Translations under genes and position numbers: made by a program
From: Antarcticimicrobium luteum
GTDB lineage: Bacteria; Pseudomonadota; Alphaproteobacteria; Rhodobacterales; Rhodobacteraceae
Length of the DNA stretch: 64,000 bases
Direction: 5' to 3'
Assembly: GCF_004358185.1 (NCBI RefSeq)
Contig: NZ_SMUV01000063.1
Coordinates: forward strand, 80,612 to 144,611
The notes under the pieces: model-generated
Databases searched by the model: none
What the model was told of the DNA's origin: nothing
Seen by the model: only the letters and a program-made list of their open reading frames with translations
Shown here: positions 8,794 through 17,861 of the stretch, one piece after another
Numbering within the stretch: the stretch's first letter is position 1
Layout of the letters: the number at the start of each line of letters is the position of its first letter

Positions 8794-9012
8794 ATGAAAA
8801 CAGGAATTGTTGTGATGGTTTTGTCACTTGCTGTCGCGGGATGCGGGCAGCGCTATGCCGACGCGTGGTATGCGCGCAAGGCGCAATGCTCGAATGGCGA
8901 TTTCACCGCCTGTTCCGAGATCGGCCATCAGGCCCGTGCCGCGCAGGGCGGCACCACGCTGGAGCAGTCGCCCGCGTTTCAGGGTCCGCTGTCCACCCCG
9001 ATCATCGACTGA
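8794..9012 (+). CDS. Small lipoprotein, function unknown
   Basis: A 72-aa product with a lipoprotein signal: basic start MKTG, hydrophobic core, and lipobox AVAGC with the lipidated cysteine at residue 17. Only about 55 residues remain after processing, with two further cysteines in KAQCSNGDFTACSEIG that could form a disulfide. The ATG at 8794 gives a clean signal sequence; an upstream in-frame TTG at 8770 would spoil it. There is no known domain. It stands alone behind an A/T-rich promoter region and faces the metG terminator. Confidence 0.7.
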   Translation: MKTGIVVMVLSLAVAGCGQRYADAWYARKAQCSNGDFTACSEIGHQARAAQGGTTLEQSPAFQGPLSTPIID

Positions 9013-9017
9013 GACCG

Positions 9018-9065
9018 CTGTCACCGGCGTGACGGAAAAACCTGTCACCGGCACGACAGAAAAAA
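9018..9065. repeat. Two tandem 24-bp repeats
   Basis: Two adjacent imperfect copies, 9018-9041 and 9042-9065, each beginning CTGTCACCGGC and ending in an A run. The first holds a perfect 5-bp hairpin, GTCAC/GTGAC. They lie just after the lipoprotein stop and run into the metG terminator. Confidence 0.75.
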
Positions 9066-9089
9066 GGGGCGCGCCGCAGCACGCCCCTT
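9060..9089 (-). terminator. Rho-independent terminator of metG
   Basis: On the minus strand a strong stem of about 10 bp (9066-9089, loop near 9075-9079) is followed by a run of six T residues (complement of 9060-9065). It lies 28 bp beyond the metG stop codon. On the plus strand it faces the end of the lipoprotein gene and may act in both directions. Confidence 0.85.
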
Positions 9090-9116
9090 ATCCGGGTTGG
9101 TCCGTCGCAATGGCCC

Positions 9117-10829
9117 TCAGTCGCGCACCCCGGCAAAGCGGGTCTGCCAGTCCTCGCGCTCGTCGTCGGTGATCTTGCGAAAGAGGTTGTCGGGTACGGT
9201 AAAGACGTGGCCGGCGGGCAGGGCAGAGAGGGCCTCGGCGACATCGCCGGGCCAAGCCGCGTCCTGCGCCCCCATCGCCTCCAGCATTTGCGTTGCCGCA
9301 CCGGGGATGAAGGGCATCGACAGCACCGCGTAAAGCCGGATCAGGTTCAGCCCCAGCCGCACCTGTGCCGCCGCCTGCTCGGGATCCTCCTTGAAGGTGG
9401 CCCAGGGCGCGGCGGATTGCAGGTATTCGTTGCCGGCGACCCAGATCGCCCGCAGCTCCTGCGCCGATTTGCGCACCTCCATCGCCTCCATATGCCCCTC
9501 ATAGGCGCGGATGCGGGTGGAAAGCTCTTCGATCAGGGTCTGTTCCCGGTCGCCGTATTCCCCGCCTTCCGGCACCGCCTCGCCGAACTTGGAGCGGCAG
9601 AATTTGGTGATCCGGCTGACGAAATTGCCCAGCACATCGGCCAGATCCTTGTTGACCGAGGTCTGGAAGTTTTCCCAGGTGAACTCGGCGTCCGAGCTTT
9701 CGGGCGCATGGCTCAGCAGCCACCAGCGCCAGTAGTCCGCCGGCAGGATCTCCAACGCCTGATCCATGAACACCCCGCGTCCGCGCGAGGTGCTGAACTG
9801 TCCGCCGTCATAGTTCAGATAGTTGAACGACTTGATGAAATCGACCAGCTTCCACGGCTCGCCCGAACCCAGCATGGTGCAGGGGAAGCTGAGCGTATGG
9901 AACGGCACGTTGTCCTTGCCCATGAACTGCACATAGCTCACGTCATCGGCGCCCTTGTCGGTGCGCCACCAGCGTTCCCAGTCCGCGCCCTTGCCGGCCT
10001 CGACCCATTCCTTGCCGCAGGCAATGTATTCGATGGGCGCGTCGAACCAGACGTAAAAGACCTTGCCGTCCATGCCGCTCCAGGGGGCGCCGTCGAATTG
10101 CACCGGAATGCCCCAGTTCAGATCGCGGGTGATGCCGCGATCCTGCAACCCGTCGCCGTCGGTCAGCCATTTCTTGGCGATCGAGGTGGTCAGCAGGGGC
10201 CAGCCTTCGCGGGTGTCGATCCATTCCTCAAGCTGATCCTTCATCTTCGATTGCAGCAGATAGAGGTGCTTGGTCTCGCGCATTTCCAGGTCGGTGGCGC
10301 CCGAGACGGTTGAGCGCGGGTTGATCAGGTCGACCGGATCGAGTTGCTTGGTGCAGTTGTCGCATTGATCGCCGCGGGCGTTTTCAAAACCGCAATTGGG
10401 GCAGGTGCCCTCGATATAGCGATCCGGCAGAAACCGCCCGTCGGTGGGCGAATACATCTGGGTTTCGCTGCGTTCCTCGATCAGGCCGTTCTCGTACAGC
10501 TTCACGGCGAGATGCTGGGTCAGGACGTGGTTCTGCGGGCTGGACGAGCGGCCGAAATGATCGAAGGACAGATGGAACCCCTTGGCGATCCCGGCCTGCA
10601 CCTCGTGCATCTCGGCGCAATAGTCGGCGACCGGCTTGCCGGCCTTGGCGGCGGCCAGTTCGGCGGGCGTGCCATGCTCGTCGGTGGCGCAGAGGAACAA
10701 CACCTCATTGCCGCGGCCGCGCTGGTAGCGGGCATAGAGATCGGCGGGCAGCTGCGAGCCGACCAGATTGCCCAGATGCTTGATCCCGTTGATGTAAGGG
10801 ATTGCCGAGGTGATGAGAATTCGTGCCAT
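9117..10829 (-). CDS. metG: Methionyl-tRNA synthetase
   Basis: Class I aminoacyl-tRNA synthetase (570 aa) that charges tRNA-Met. The HIGH-type motif is KHLGN at 17-21. A zinc knuckle has cysteines C143, C146, C156 and C159 (CPNC and CDNC). The KMSKS-region equivalent reads FSTSRGRG, a divergent form. The C-terminal anticodon-binding helical domain is present, but the EMAP-like dimerisation domain of longer MetRS types is not. The ATG at 10829 gives [15 protein letters not shown], the standard start; the longer frame to 10901 has no support. The gene is followed by a clear intrinsic terminator. This is an essential housekeeping gene. Confidence 0.97.
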   Translation of the reverse strand: MARILITSAIPYINGIKHLGNLVGSQLPADLYARYQRGRGNEVLFLCATDEHGTPAELAAAKAGKPVADYCAEMHEVQAGIAKGFHLSFDHFGRSSSPQNHVLTQHLAVKLYENGLIEERSETQMYSPTDGRFLPDRYIEGTCPNCGFENARGDQCDNCTKQLDPVDLINPRSTVSGATDLEMRETKHLYLLQSKMKDQLEEWIDTREGWPLLTTSIAKKWLTDGDGLQDRGITRDLNWGIPVQFDGAPWSGMDGKVFYVWFDAPIEYIACGKEWVEAGKGADWERWWRTDKGADDVSYVQFMGKDNVPFHTLSFPCTMLGSGEPWKLVDFIKSFNYLNYDGGQFSTSRGRGVFMDQALEILPADYWRWWLLSHAPESSDAEFTWENFQTSVNKDLADVLGNFVSRITKFCRSKFGEAVPEGGEYGDREQTLIEELSTRIRAYEGHMEAMEVRKSAQELRAIWVAGNEYLQSAAPWATFKEDPEQAAAQVRLGLNLIRLYAVLSMPFIPGAATQMLEAMGAQDAAWPGDVAEALSALPAGHVFTVPDNLFRKITDDEREDWQTRFAGVRD

Positions 10830-10910
10830 TTCGTTCGTCGCCTTGCTGACTGCGCGGCGTGTGTACCTCAGGCATGCGGGGGCGTCACCCCCTGTCGTCA
10901 TCGGCTTTCG

Positions 10911-12152
10911 TCACCCGGCGTCGTCCTTGTCGTCGCCGGTGTCGCGCTGGCGCCCGGTCAGCCGCCCGATCAGGAACGAGGTGCGCGGGCTGTAGACATA
11001 GGGGGTCCGCCGCGCCGTCGGCCGTGCCCGCATGCGCCACAGGCCAAAGCCGACCAGCAGCAGATGCGCGATCGAGATCAGCGTGAACATCGCCGACGGC
11101 CCGTAGGCGTCGATCAGCAGCGAGGCGACATAGGGTGCGGCGATGGCGCCGAGCGCAAAGTAGAACATCAGTGCGGCCGACAGCTCCACCCGCTCGGTCA
11201 CCTCGGTGAAATCATGGGCATGGGCGGCCGAGACCGAGTAGATCGGAAAACTCATCAACCCGAAGAGGAAGGCCGCCCCCATCACCCCCCAGGTGCCGCT
11301 GTTCTCGGCCAGGATGGTGACCGCCGACGTGCCTATGGTCGCGGCCGACAGCCAGATCAGCACCCAGCGGCGGTCGAACTTGTCCGCCAGCCAGCCGACC
11401 GGGTATTGCGCCAGCGCGCCGCCCAGAACCCAGGCGGCGAGAAAGGTGGCGATCTGATCGGTGCTCAGCCCGACCTCGCGGCCATAGACCGGCCCGACCA
11501 TGCGGAAACTCGAGGAGGACAGCGCGGCGACCAGCACCCCGGCCACCGCCAGCGGCGAGCGCCGGATCGGCAGCCCGGGCCGCAGCCGCGGCGCGGCGGG
11601 GGTGTCGGGCTGCTGGACCCGCGTCAGCGTCAGCGGCAGCAGCGCGGCACAGCACAGAATGGCCAGGAAATTGTACGAAATATAGCTTGCCGGTTCGAGC
11701 ACGCCAATCAGCAGCTGCGCCACCAGCGAGCCGGTCATGTCCACCACCCGGTAGACGGCCATGGTGCGCCCGCGGCTCTCGTTGGTGACCTTGGCCTGAA
11801 GCCAGGCCTCGATGATGGTGTAGCAGCCGGCGATGCACAGGCCCGTCGCCACCCGCATGATTGCCCAGGCGGTGGGGCTGACCACCAGCATATGCGCCAG
11901 CAGACCGATGGCGCCGGTGGCGGTAAAGGCGGCAAAGGCGCGCGAATGGCCGACCGTGCCCATCAGCCGCGGCGCCCACCAGCAGCCGATGAAGAAGCCC
12001 AGGAAATGCGACGAGCCGAGGATCCCGATCTGCGCGGTGGAGAATCCCAGCGTCAGCCCCGAGAGCGCGTCGAGCGGGCTGACCCCGCCCGATGACAGCT
12101 GCAGCAGAAGAACCGAGAGGAACAGGGCAGAGAAGGATATGATCAGGCGCAT
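10911..12152 (-). CDS. MFS transporter
   Basis: Inner-membrane protein of 413 aa with about 12 hydrophobic segments and the MFS loop 2-3 region around FIGCWWAPRLMGTVGHSRAF. It resembles the YcaD/UMF-like MFS group with unknown substrates. The C-terminus is a basic and acidic cytoplasmic tail. I take the start as the ATG at 12152 (MRLIISFSALFLS), which places the first membrane helix at the N-terminus; 7 more codons are open upstream. The gene lies 81 bp ahead of metG and 108 bp behind the imuA-like gene on the same strand, so it may share transcription with imuA. Confidence 0.85.
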   Translation of the reverse strand: MRLIISFSALFLSVLLLQLSSGGVSPLDALSGLTLGFSTAQIGILGSSHFLGFFIGCWWAPRLMGTVGHSRAFAAFTATGAIGLLAHMLVVSPTAWAIMRVATGLCIAGCYTIIEAWLQAKVTNESRGRTMAVYRVVDMTGSLVAQLLIGVLEPASYISYNFLAILCCAALLPLTLTRVQQPDTPAAPRLRPGLPIRRSPLAVAGVLVAALSSSSFRMVGPVYGREVGLSTDQIATFLAAWVLGGALAQYPVGWLADKFDRRWVLIWLSAATIGTSAVTILAENSGTWGVMGAAFLFGLMSFPIYSVSAAHAHDFTEVTERVELSAALMFYFALGAIAAPYVASLLIDAYGPSAMFTLISIAHLLLVGFGLWRMRARPTARRTPYVYSPRTSFLIGRLTGRQRDTGDDKDDAG

Positions 12153-12260
12153 GACAGGGCCACAATGCCGCACCCCTCCGCGGTGTCGAGTGGTTTTTCG
12201 GATTTCCTGTCGCGGACGGGCGGCGCGGACGGGCGGCGCGTACGGGTTTCCGGGGGCGGG

Positions 12261-12905
12261 TCAGCCGCCCGCGTGCTCCCCGTGTCCTCCGTGCTCCCCG
12301 TGTCCCTCATGCCGGATCGCGTCCAGCCCGTCGCGGCCCGGGGCCAGCGTCCAGGCCCCGGGGGGGGCGGTGCGGGCACGCCGCCGCTCCAGGCGCCAGC
12401 GGCGCGCGGCGTCCGCATGGGCCGGGGCCATGTGCCAGCGGCTCTCGATTCCCTGCGCGCCGCCATTGCCGGGGGTCAGCAGCAGTCCCAGCGGCGCCGT
12501 GCCCCGCTCTGCTCCGGCCCCGGTCTCTGCCGCCAGATGCAGCCGCCGCACCGGGGTCAGCGCCGGCGGCGCGGGCAGCTCGGTCACCACCAGCGGCGCC
12601 GCGCCCGCGCGCAGCGCCTCCTCGGCGCACCACAGCAGATCCTGCGCCCGGCGCGGATGCACGAAGAGGAACCGGCCCGGATCGGCCCATTCCGCCATGC
12701 CGTCGGGGTTCAGCGCCGCGCGTTCCCAGCCCGGGGCGATCCACAGCACCGGGCCGGTGCTGTGGCCGGCCAGCCACAGGGCAAAGGTCCAGCGCGCGGG
12801 GCCGCAGACCTCATGCGCCCGGGCGCGCGACAGCGCGATCCCGTCCCGCAGCACGAGTTGCGGGCGCTTGCGCTCGGGCGCGCGGGTGAGCAGGTGAGTC
12901 GGCAT
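12261..12905 (-). CDS. imuA: ImuA-like SOS mutagenesis accessory protein
   Basis: A 214-aa protein with the pattern of ImuA, a RecA-fold accessory factor for error-prone lesion bypass. It has the HEVCGPARWTFALWLAG region where a P-loop would be, then VLWIAPGWERAALNPDG, FLFVHPRRAQDLLWCAEEAL and a late PVRRLHLAAE segment. A true Walker A motif is absent. The C-terminus ends in a His/Gly/Glu repeat tail. A direct-repeat LexA box lies 17 bp ahead of the start codon, which supports SOS control independently of the protein match. In most genomes imuA is followed by imuB and dnaE2; here an MFS gene follows instead. Confidence 0.7.
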   Translation of the reverse strand: MPTHLLTRAPERKRPQLVLRDGIALSRARAHEVCGPARWTFALWLAGHSTGPVLWIAPGWERAALNPDGMAEWADPGRFLFVHPRRAQDLLWCAEEALRAGAAPLVVTELPAPPALTPVRRLHLAAETGAGAERGTAPLGLLLTPGNGGAQGIESRWHMAPAHADAARRWRLERRRARTAPPGAWTLAPGRDGLDAIRHEGHGEHGGHGEHAGG

Positions 12906-12921
12906 GGGGAAAGTATAAAAT

Positions 12922-12936
12922 GTTCACCCAATGTTC
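12922..12936 (-). promoter_or_regulatory. LexA (SOS) box upstream of imuA
   Basis: GTTC-N7-GTTC, the direct-repeat LexA site known from Rhodobacter and other alphaproteobacteria. It lies 17 bp upstream of the imuA start on the minus strand, beside an A/T-rich stretch (TATAAAA at 12914-12920). Its position allows LexA to block the imuA promoter. It also lies 160 bp upstream of the divergent tas gene. Confidence 0.72.
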
Positions 12937-13095
12937 TCAATCCGTCCTGTGCGCTGGCGCCCGGCCGTCAATCCCGCGGCCGGGTTTGCCGAACAGATGA
13001 ACAGTCGGCCTGCCGCGCGGGCGTTCGGTCCCGCTTCGGGTTGCTCCCGGCGCCCCAGCCGTTAGGGTCCGTCCGAGCCAAACCGAGGACACCCC

Positions 13096-14142
13096 ATGAA
13101 GATGAACCCGCTGGGCCGCACCGGCCTGACCGTATCCGAACTGTGCCTGGGCACCATGACCTTCGGCACCCAGACCTCTGAGGCAGAGGGGCACGCCCAG
13201 ATCGACCGGGCGCTGGCCGACGGCATCAACTTCATCGACACCGCCGAGATGTACCCGGTGAACCCGGTCAGCAAGGAGACCGTCGGCCGCACCGAAGAGA
13301 TCATCGGCACCTGGAACGCCGCCAATCCCGCCCGGCGGGGCGATTTCATCCTGGCCACCAAGCATTCGGGCGAGGGGATGCAGCACGTCCGCGACGGCGC
13401 ACCGATCAGCGCCGCAACGATCCCGCAGACGATCGAAGCCTCGCTGCGGCGGCTGCGGACCGAATATATCGACCTCTACCAGTTCCACTGGCCGAACCGT
13501 GGCAGCTACATGTTCCGCAGGAACTGGAGCTATGACCCCTCCGGCCAGAACCGGGAGGAGACTCTGGCCAATATGGAGGCCTGTCTGGACGCCCTGCAAA
13601 CCCAGGTGGACAAGGGAAATATCCGCCACTTCGGCCTGTCGAACGAGAGTGCCTGGGGCACCGCGCAATGGTTGCGGCTGGCCGAGCGGACGGGTGGTCC
13701 CCGCGTCGCCTCGATCCAGAACGAATATTCGCTGATGTGCCGGCTCTATGACACCGATCTGGCCGAGCTGAGCGTCAACGAGGATGTCGGCCTGCTGGCA
13801 TTCTCGCCGCTGGCCGCCGGACTGCTGACCGGGAAATACCAGGCCGGCGCGGTGCCCGAAGGCTCGCGCATGTCGCTGGTGCCGGAGTTGGGCGGGCGCA
13901 AGGGGCCGCGCGCCTTTGCGGCGGTCGCGGCCTATCTTGAGATCGCCGAACGCCACGGGCTGGACCCGGTGCATATGGCGCTGGCCTGGTGCCGCACCCG
14001 GCCGTTCATGGCCTCGGCCATTTTCGGCGCGACGCGGATGGAGCAGCTGGACCGCGCGCTGGGGTCGGTCGAGGTGGTGCTGAGCGATGCGGTTCTGGCC
14101 GAGATCGACGCCGCGCACCGGGCGCATCCGATGCCCTATTGA
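13096..14142 (+). CDS. tas: NADP(H)-dependent aldo-keto reductase, Tas type
   Basis: A 348-aa TIM-barrel aldo-keto reductase. It closely follows the E. coli Tas pattern: GLGTMTFG-like ELCLGTMTFG at about 15-24, INFIDTAEMYPV at 50-61 with the catalytic Asp and Tyr, the lysine in LATKHSG, and the histidine in YQFHWPNR. The C-terminal NADP-binding loop contains IFGATRMEQLDRAL. These enzymes reduce aldehydes and ketones; physiological substrates are poorly known. The gene is monocistronic, divergent from imuA, with GAGGA upstream of its ATG. Confidence 0.9.
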   Translation: MKMNPLGRTGLTVSELCLGTMTFGTQTSEAEGHAQIDRALADGINFIDTAEMYPVNPVSKETVGRTEEIIGTWNAANPARRGDFILATKHSGEGMQHVRDGAPISAATIPQTIEASLRRLRTEYIDLYQFHWPNRGSYMFRRNWSYDPSGQNREETLANMEACLDALQTQVDKGNIRHFGLSNESAWGTAQWLRLAERTGGPRVASIQNEYSLMCRLYDTDLAELSVNEDVGLLAFSPLAAGLLTGKYQAGAVPEGSRMSLVPELGGRKGPRAFAAVAAYLEIAERHGLDPVHMALAWCRTRPFMASAIFGATRMEQLDRALGSVEVVLSDAVLAEIDAAHRAHPMPY

Positions 14143-14194
14143 AGCCCGCCGCCGCGGCCTGTCGCCGGCGCGCATTGTCGAAGAGCAGAACGGA

Positions 14195-15187
14195 TCAGGG
14201 CGCGATCCCGAGCTGTCCGCGGGCGGCGCGCAGGGCGCGCGCCGACTGGCCGTGGGCGGCGCGAAAGGCGCGGGAAAAGCTGGATTGCGCGCCGAACCCG
14301 GTGGCCAGCGCCACATCCATCAGCGTCATGTCGGTATCGGTGACCAGCCGCAGCGCCTCGGTCAGGCGAAGCCCGAGGAAATGGGCCTGCGGCGTCGTGT
14401 TCAGCCGGGCGCGGAACTGCGCCTCAAGCGTGCGGGGGCTGGTGCCACAGCGGTGGGCGATCGCGGCGATCGGCAGCGGCGCGTCGAGCGTCTGTTCCAT
14501 CAGCGCGCTGGCCCGCTGGGTCAGCGGCGAATGGCGCGGATCGCCGCCGGCGCGGCGCTGAGCACGGGCCGGATCGGCCGGGCTGTCGTGGATGAAAAGT
14601 CCGGCGACCCGGGCCGAGAGCGCCGCGCCGTGGCGGGCGCGGATCAGGTGCAGCATCATGTCGATGGCCGGCAAGGCGCCGCCGCAGGTCATCCGGGGGC
14701 CGTCGATATGGAAGCGGTCCTGCAGCACGCGGACCTCGGGGAAACGGGTGGCGAGGCGCTCCAGATCCTCCCAATGGGTGGTGGCGCCGCGGAAGTCGAG
14801 CAGCCCGGCGGAGGCCAGCAGCCAGGGGCCGCCGTCGATGCCGCCGACGGTGGCGCCGGTGGCGGCGATCCGGCGCAGGCTGGCGCGCAGCGCCGGGGTG
14901 TCGTGGCGGTCGATGCCGAAGCCCGCGACCACCAGCAACAGATCGCAGCGGTCGAGCCGCGACAGTGCCTCGCCCGGCACGTCGATGCCGCTGGTTAGCC
15001 GTGCGGGCGGGCCCTCGGCGGTGATATAGCGCCAGTCGAACAGCCGCCGCCCGGCCAGCCGGTTGGCCGCGCGCATCGGATCGACCGCGGCGGCAAGCGC
15101 CAGCATGTTGCTGTCCTCCAGCACCAGGATCGCGGTTTTCAGCGGCGCATCGGCGGGGGCAAAGATGTTTTTTGCGGATTTCATCAA
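14195..15187 (-). CDS. GlxA-family AraC-type regulator, probable carnitine-catabolism regulator
   Basis: A 330-aa protein with an N-terminal DJ-1/PfpI-like (class I glutamine amidotransferase-like) domain at about 18-190 and a C-terminal AraC HTH pair at about 225-320 (IAHRCGTSPRTLEAQFR and MDVALATGFGAQSSFSRAF). CdhR, the activator of carnitine dehydrogenase genes in Pseudomonas, has this architecture. The gene is divergent from the carnitine genes across a 74-bp spacer, so it very probably controls them. The ATG at 15187 (MMKSAKNIF) is followed immediately by another ATG, so the start is uncertain by one codon. Confidence 0.85.
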   Translation of the reverse strand: MMKSAKNIFAPADAPLKTAILVLEDSNMLALAAAVDPMRAANRLAGRRLFDWRYITAEGPPARLTSGIDVPGEALSRLDRCDLLLVVAGFGIDRHDTPALRASLRRIAATGATVGGIDGGPWLLASAGLLDFRGATTHWEDLERLATRFPEVRVLQDRFHIDGPRMTCGGALPAIDMMLHLIRARHGAALSARVAGLFIHDSPADPARAQRRAGGDPRHSPLTQRASALMEQTLDAPLPIAAIAHRCGTSPRTLEAQFRARLNTTPQAHFLGLRLTEALRLVTDTDMTLMDVALATGFGAQSSFSRAFRAAHGQSARALRAARGQLGIAP

Positions 15188-15261
15188 TTTTTCTGCGTAT
15201 CACGTAAATATTCAGGGGCCAAGCCGCGTCATGCTTGCCCCGAACCAAAGGAGGGCGCGAA

Positions 15262-16179
15262 ATGCCGCTTGCCATGAACCGCGAGGTTTTCATCACCTGT
15301 GCCGTCACCGGATCGGGTGGCAGCCAGGACCGCAGCCCGCATGTGCCGCGCAGCCCCGCCCAGATCGCCGAGAGCGCAATCGATGCGGCGCGCGCGGGCG
15401 CGGCGGTGGTGCATTGCCATGTGCGAGACCCGGAGACCGGGGCGCCGAGCCGGAAACTCGAATATTATCGCGAGGTTACCGAGCGCATCCGCGAGGCGGA
15501 GGTGGATGTGGTCCTCAACCTCACCGCCGGGATGGGCGGCGATATCGTCTTCGGCAGCCCCGAGCGGCCGTTGCCGCTGAACGAGGCCGGCACAGACATG
15601 GCCGGCGCGGCGGAGCGGGTCGAGCATATCGCCCAATGCCTGCCGGAGATCTGCACGCTGGATTGCGGCACGATGAATTTCGCCGAGGCGGACTATGTGA
15701 TGACCAACACGCCGGGCATGTTGCAGGCGATGGGCCGGATGATGACCGCGCTGGGGGTGAAGCCGGAGATCGAGGCCTTTGACACCGGGCACCTTTGGTA
15801 TGCGAAACAGCTCGTCAAGGACGGTATCCTCGACAGCCCCGCGCTGGTGCAGCTTTGTATGGGAGTGCCCTGGGGCGCGCCGGACGACCTCAATACCTTC
15901 ATGGCGATGGTCAACAACGTGCCCGACGACTGGACCTTTTCCGCCTTCGGGCTGGGGCGCAACCAGATGGCCTATGTCGCCGCCAGCGTGCTGGCGGGCG
16001 GCAATGTGCGCGTCGGGCTGGAGGATAACCTTTGGCTGGGCAAGGGGGTGCTGGCGACCAATGCGCAGCTGGTTGAACGCGCGGTCGGGATCATCGAGAA
16101 CATGGGGGCGCGGGTGATCGGACCGCAAGCGGTGCGCGACAAGCTGGGGCTGGTGAAACGGGCACCGGCGGCGCTGTGA
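15262..16179 (+). CDS. cdhC: 3-dehydrocarnitine cleavage enzyme (BKACE family)
   Basis: Beta-keto acid cleavage enzyme of 305 aa (DUF849 family, TIM barrel). The zinc-binding H51 and H53 (VVHCHVRDPETG) are present, as is the glutamate-containing strand VRVGLEDNLWLGKG. In carnitine catabolism the enzyme condenses 3-dehydrocarnitine with acetyl-CoA to give betainyl-CoA and acetoacetate. The ATG at 15262 has a strong AAAGGAGG 7 bp upstream. It is followed by the carnitine dehydrogenase-thioesterase fusion, which fixes the pathway. Other BKACE members use other beta-keto acids, so the assignment leans on the neighbour. Confidence 0.88.
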   Translation: MPLAMNREVFITCAVTGSGGSQDRSPHVPRSPAQIAESAIDAARAGAAVVHCHVRDPETGAPSRKLEYYREVTERIREAEVDVVLNLTAGMGGDIVFGSPERPLPLNEAGTDMAGAAERVEHIAQCLPEICTLDCGTMNFAEADYVMTNTPGMLQAMGRMMTALGVKPEIEAFDTGHLWYAKQLVKDGILDSPALVQLCMGVPWGAPDDLNTFMAMVNNVPDDWTFSAFGLGRNQMAYVAASVLAGGNVRVGLEDNLWLGKGVLATNAQLVERAVGIIENMGARVIGPQAVRDKLGLVKRAPAAL

Positions 16180-16213
16180 CGCGGCTGGATCGAACGGGAC
16201 AGGGAGAACCGGC

Positions 16214-17689
16214 ATGAGCAAGGTGGCAACCATCCTCGGCGGGGGCGTGATCGGCGGCGGATGGGCCGCGCGCTTCCTTTTGAACGGCTGGGACGTGCGG
16301 GTCTTCGATCCCGATCCGGAAGCAGAGCGCAAGATCGGCGAGGTGCTGGCCAATGCGCGCCGCTCCTTGCCGGGGTTGAGCGATGTGGCGCTGCCGCCGG
16401 AGGGGGCGTTGAGCTTTCATTCCGACATGGCCGAGGCGGTCGCCGGGGCCTCCTGGATTCAGGAGAGCGTGCCGGAGCGGCTGGAGCTGAAGCATAAGGT
16501 GCTCACGCAGGTGCAGGCGGTCTGCGATCCGACCGCCGTGATCGGCTCCTCCACCTCGGGGTTCAAGCCCAGCGAATTGCAGCAGGGCGCGGCGCGACCG
16601 GAACAGATCGTCGTCACCCATCCGTTCAATCCGGTCTATCTGCTGCCGCTGGTGGAACTGGTGGCGAGCCCGGCCAACCCCGCCGACAGGGTGGCGGGCG
16701 CCAAGGCCACGCTCGAATCCCTCGGCATGTTCCCGCTGCATGTCCGCAAGGAGATCGACGCCCATATCGCCGACCGGCTGCTGGAGGCGGTCTGGCGCGA
16801 GTCGCTCTGGCTGGTGAAGGACGGCGTCGCCACAACGGCGGAGATCGACGAGGCGATCCGCATGGGCTTTGGCCTGCGTTGGGCGCAGATGGGGTTGTTC
16901 GAGACCTACCGCGTGGCCGGCGGCGAGGCCGGGATGAAACATTTCATGGCCCAATTCGGCCCCTGCCTGCAATGGCCCTGGACCAAGCTGATGGATGTGC
17001 CGGAGTTCACCGAGGAGCTGGTCGATCTGATCGCCGGGCAGTCCGACGCGCAATCGGGGCATATGAGCATTCGCGAACTGGAGCGGCAACGCGACGACAA
17101 CCTTGTCGGCATCCTGCGGGCGCTGAAGGCGCAGGGCTGGGGCGCGGGCGCCGTGCTGGGCGCGCAGGATGTGCGGCTGAAGGCAGGCAGCGACCTGACC
17201 GGCTATGCCGAGGAGATGGGCGATGTGTCCCAACCCATCGTCACCCTGCGCCGGGCGGTGCCGCTCGACTGGACCGATTACAACGGCCACATGAACGAGA
17301 GCCGGTATCTGCAGGCCTTTTGCGATGCCTCCGACCGGTTCATGGAGCTGGTGGGTTGCGATGCCGACTATATCGCCTCCGGCGGCAGCTATTTCACCGC
17401 CGAGACGCACATCCGCCATCTGGCCGAGGCCCATGCGGGCGATGTGATCGAGGTGCGTACGCATCTGCTGATGGGGCAGGGCAAGAAAATGCACCTCTTC
17501 CACACCATGTATCGCGGCGACGAAGCGGTGGCGACCGGCGAGCATATGCTGATCCATGTCAGCCTTGAGACCCGCCGCTCATCGCCGCCCTCGGCGCGGA
17601 TCGAGGCCAATATGGCGCGGATCGCAGCGGCGCATGGCGCGTTGCCGCTGCCCGAGGGGGCGGGCCGCTTTATCGGGGCGCCGCGGTAG
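16214..17689 (+). CDS. lcdH: L-carnitine dehydrogenase fused to betainyl-CoA thioesterase
   Basis: A two-domain protein of 491 aa. Residues about 5-310 form an NAD+-dependent 3-hydroxyacyl-CoA-dehydrogenase-like unit: Rossmann motif ILGGGVIGGGWAARF at 7-21, catalytic-region STSGFKP and VTHPFNPVYLLPLVE. Residues about 345-480 form a hotdog thioesterase (PLDWTDYNGHMNESRYL). The first oxidises L-carnitine to 3-dehydrocarnitine; the second hydrolyses betainyl-CoA to glycine betaine and CoA. With BKACE the two genes cover the route from carnitine to glycine betaine plus acetoacetate. This fusion is known in Rhodobacteraceae and rhizobia. AGGGAG precedes the ATG. Confidence 0.93.
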   Translation: MSKVATILGGGVIGGGWAARFLLNGWDVRVFDPDPEAERKIGEVLANARRSLPGLSDVALPPEGALSFHSDMAEAVAGASWIQESVPERLELKHKVLTQVQAVCDPTAVIGSSTSGFKPSELQQGAARPEQIVVTHPFNPVYLLPLVELVASPANPADRVAGAKATLESLGMFPLHVRKEIDAHIADRLLEAVWRESLWLVKDGVATTAEIDEAIRMGFGLRWAQMGLFETYRVAGGEAGMKHFMAQFGPCLQWPWTKLMDVPEFTEELVDLIAGQSDAQSGHMSIRELERQRDDNLVGILRALKAQGWGAGAVLGAQDVRLKAGSDLTGYAEEMGDVSQPIVTLRRAVPLDWTDYNGHMNESRYLQAFCDASDRFMELVGCDADYIASGGSYFTAETHIRHLAEAHAGDVIEVRTHLLMGQGKKMHLFHTMYRGDEAVATGEHMLIHVSLETRRSSPPSARIEANMARIAAAHGALPLPEGAGRFIGAPR

Positions 17690-17861
17690 GGGGCAGGTTC
17701 ACCGGAACGGACGCCTCTGTTTCGGAACCGTTCAAGTCTGTTCCGGCGCTTGCGCGTCTCTCGGCGATAGCATGGCAATCGCCTGCCGACAGTACATTTC
17801 TTTGCAATGCACGTGAGGCGGCCTGCGGCCTTGATTCCGCGCACTGGGGGGCGGGGCTCCC

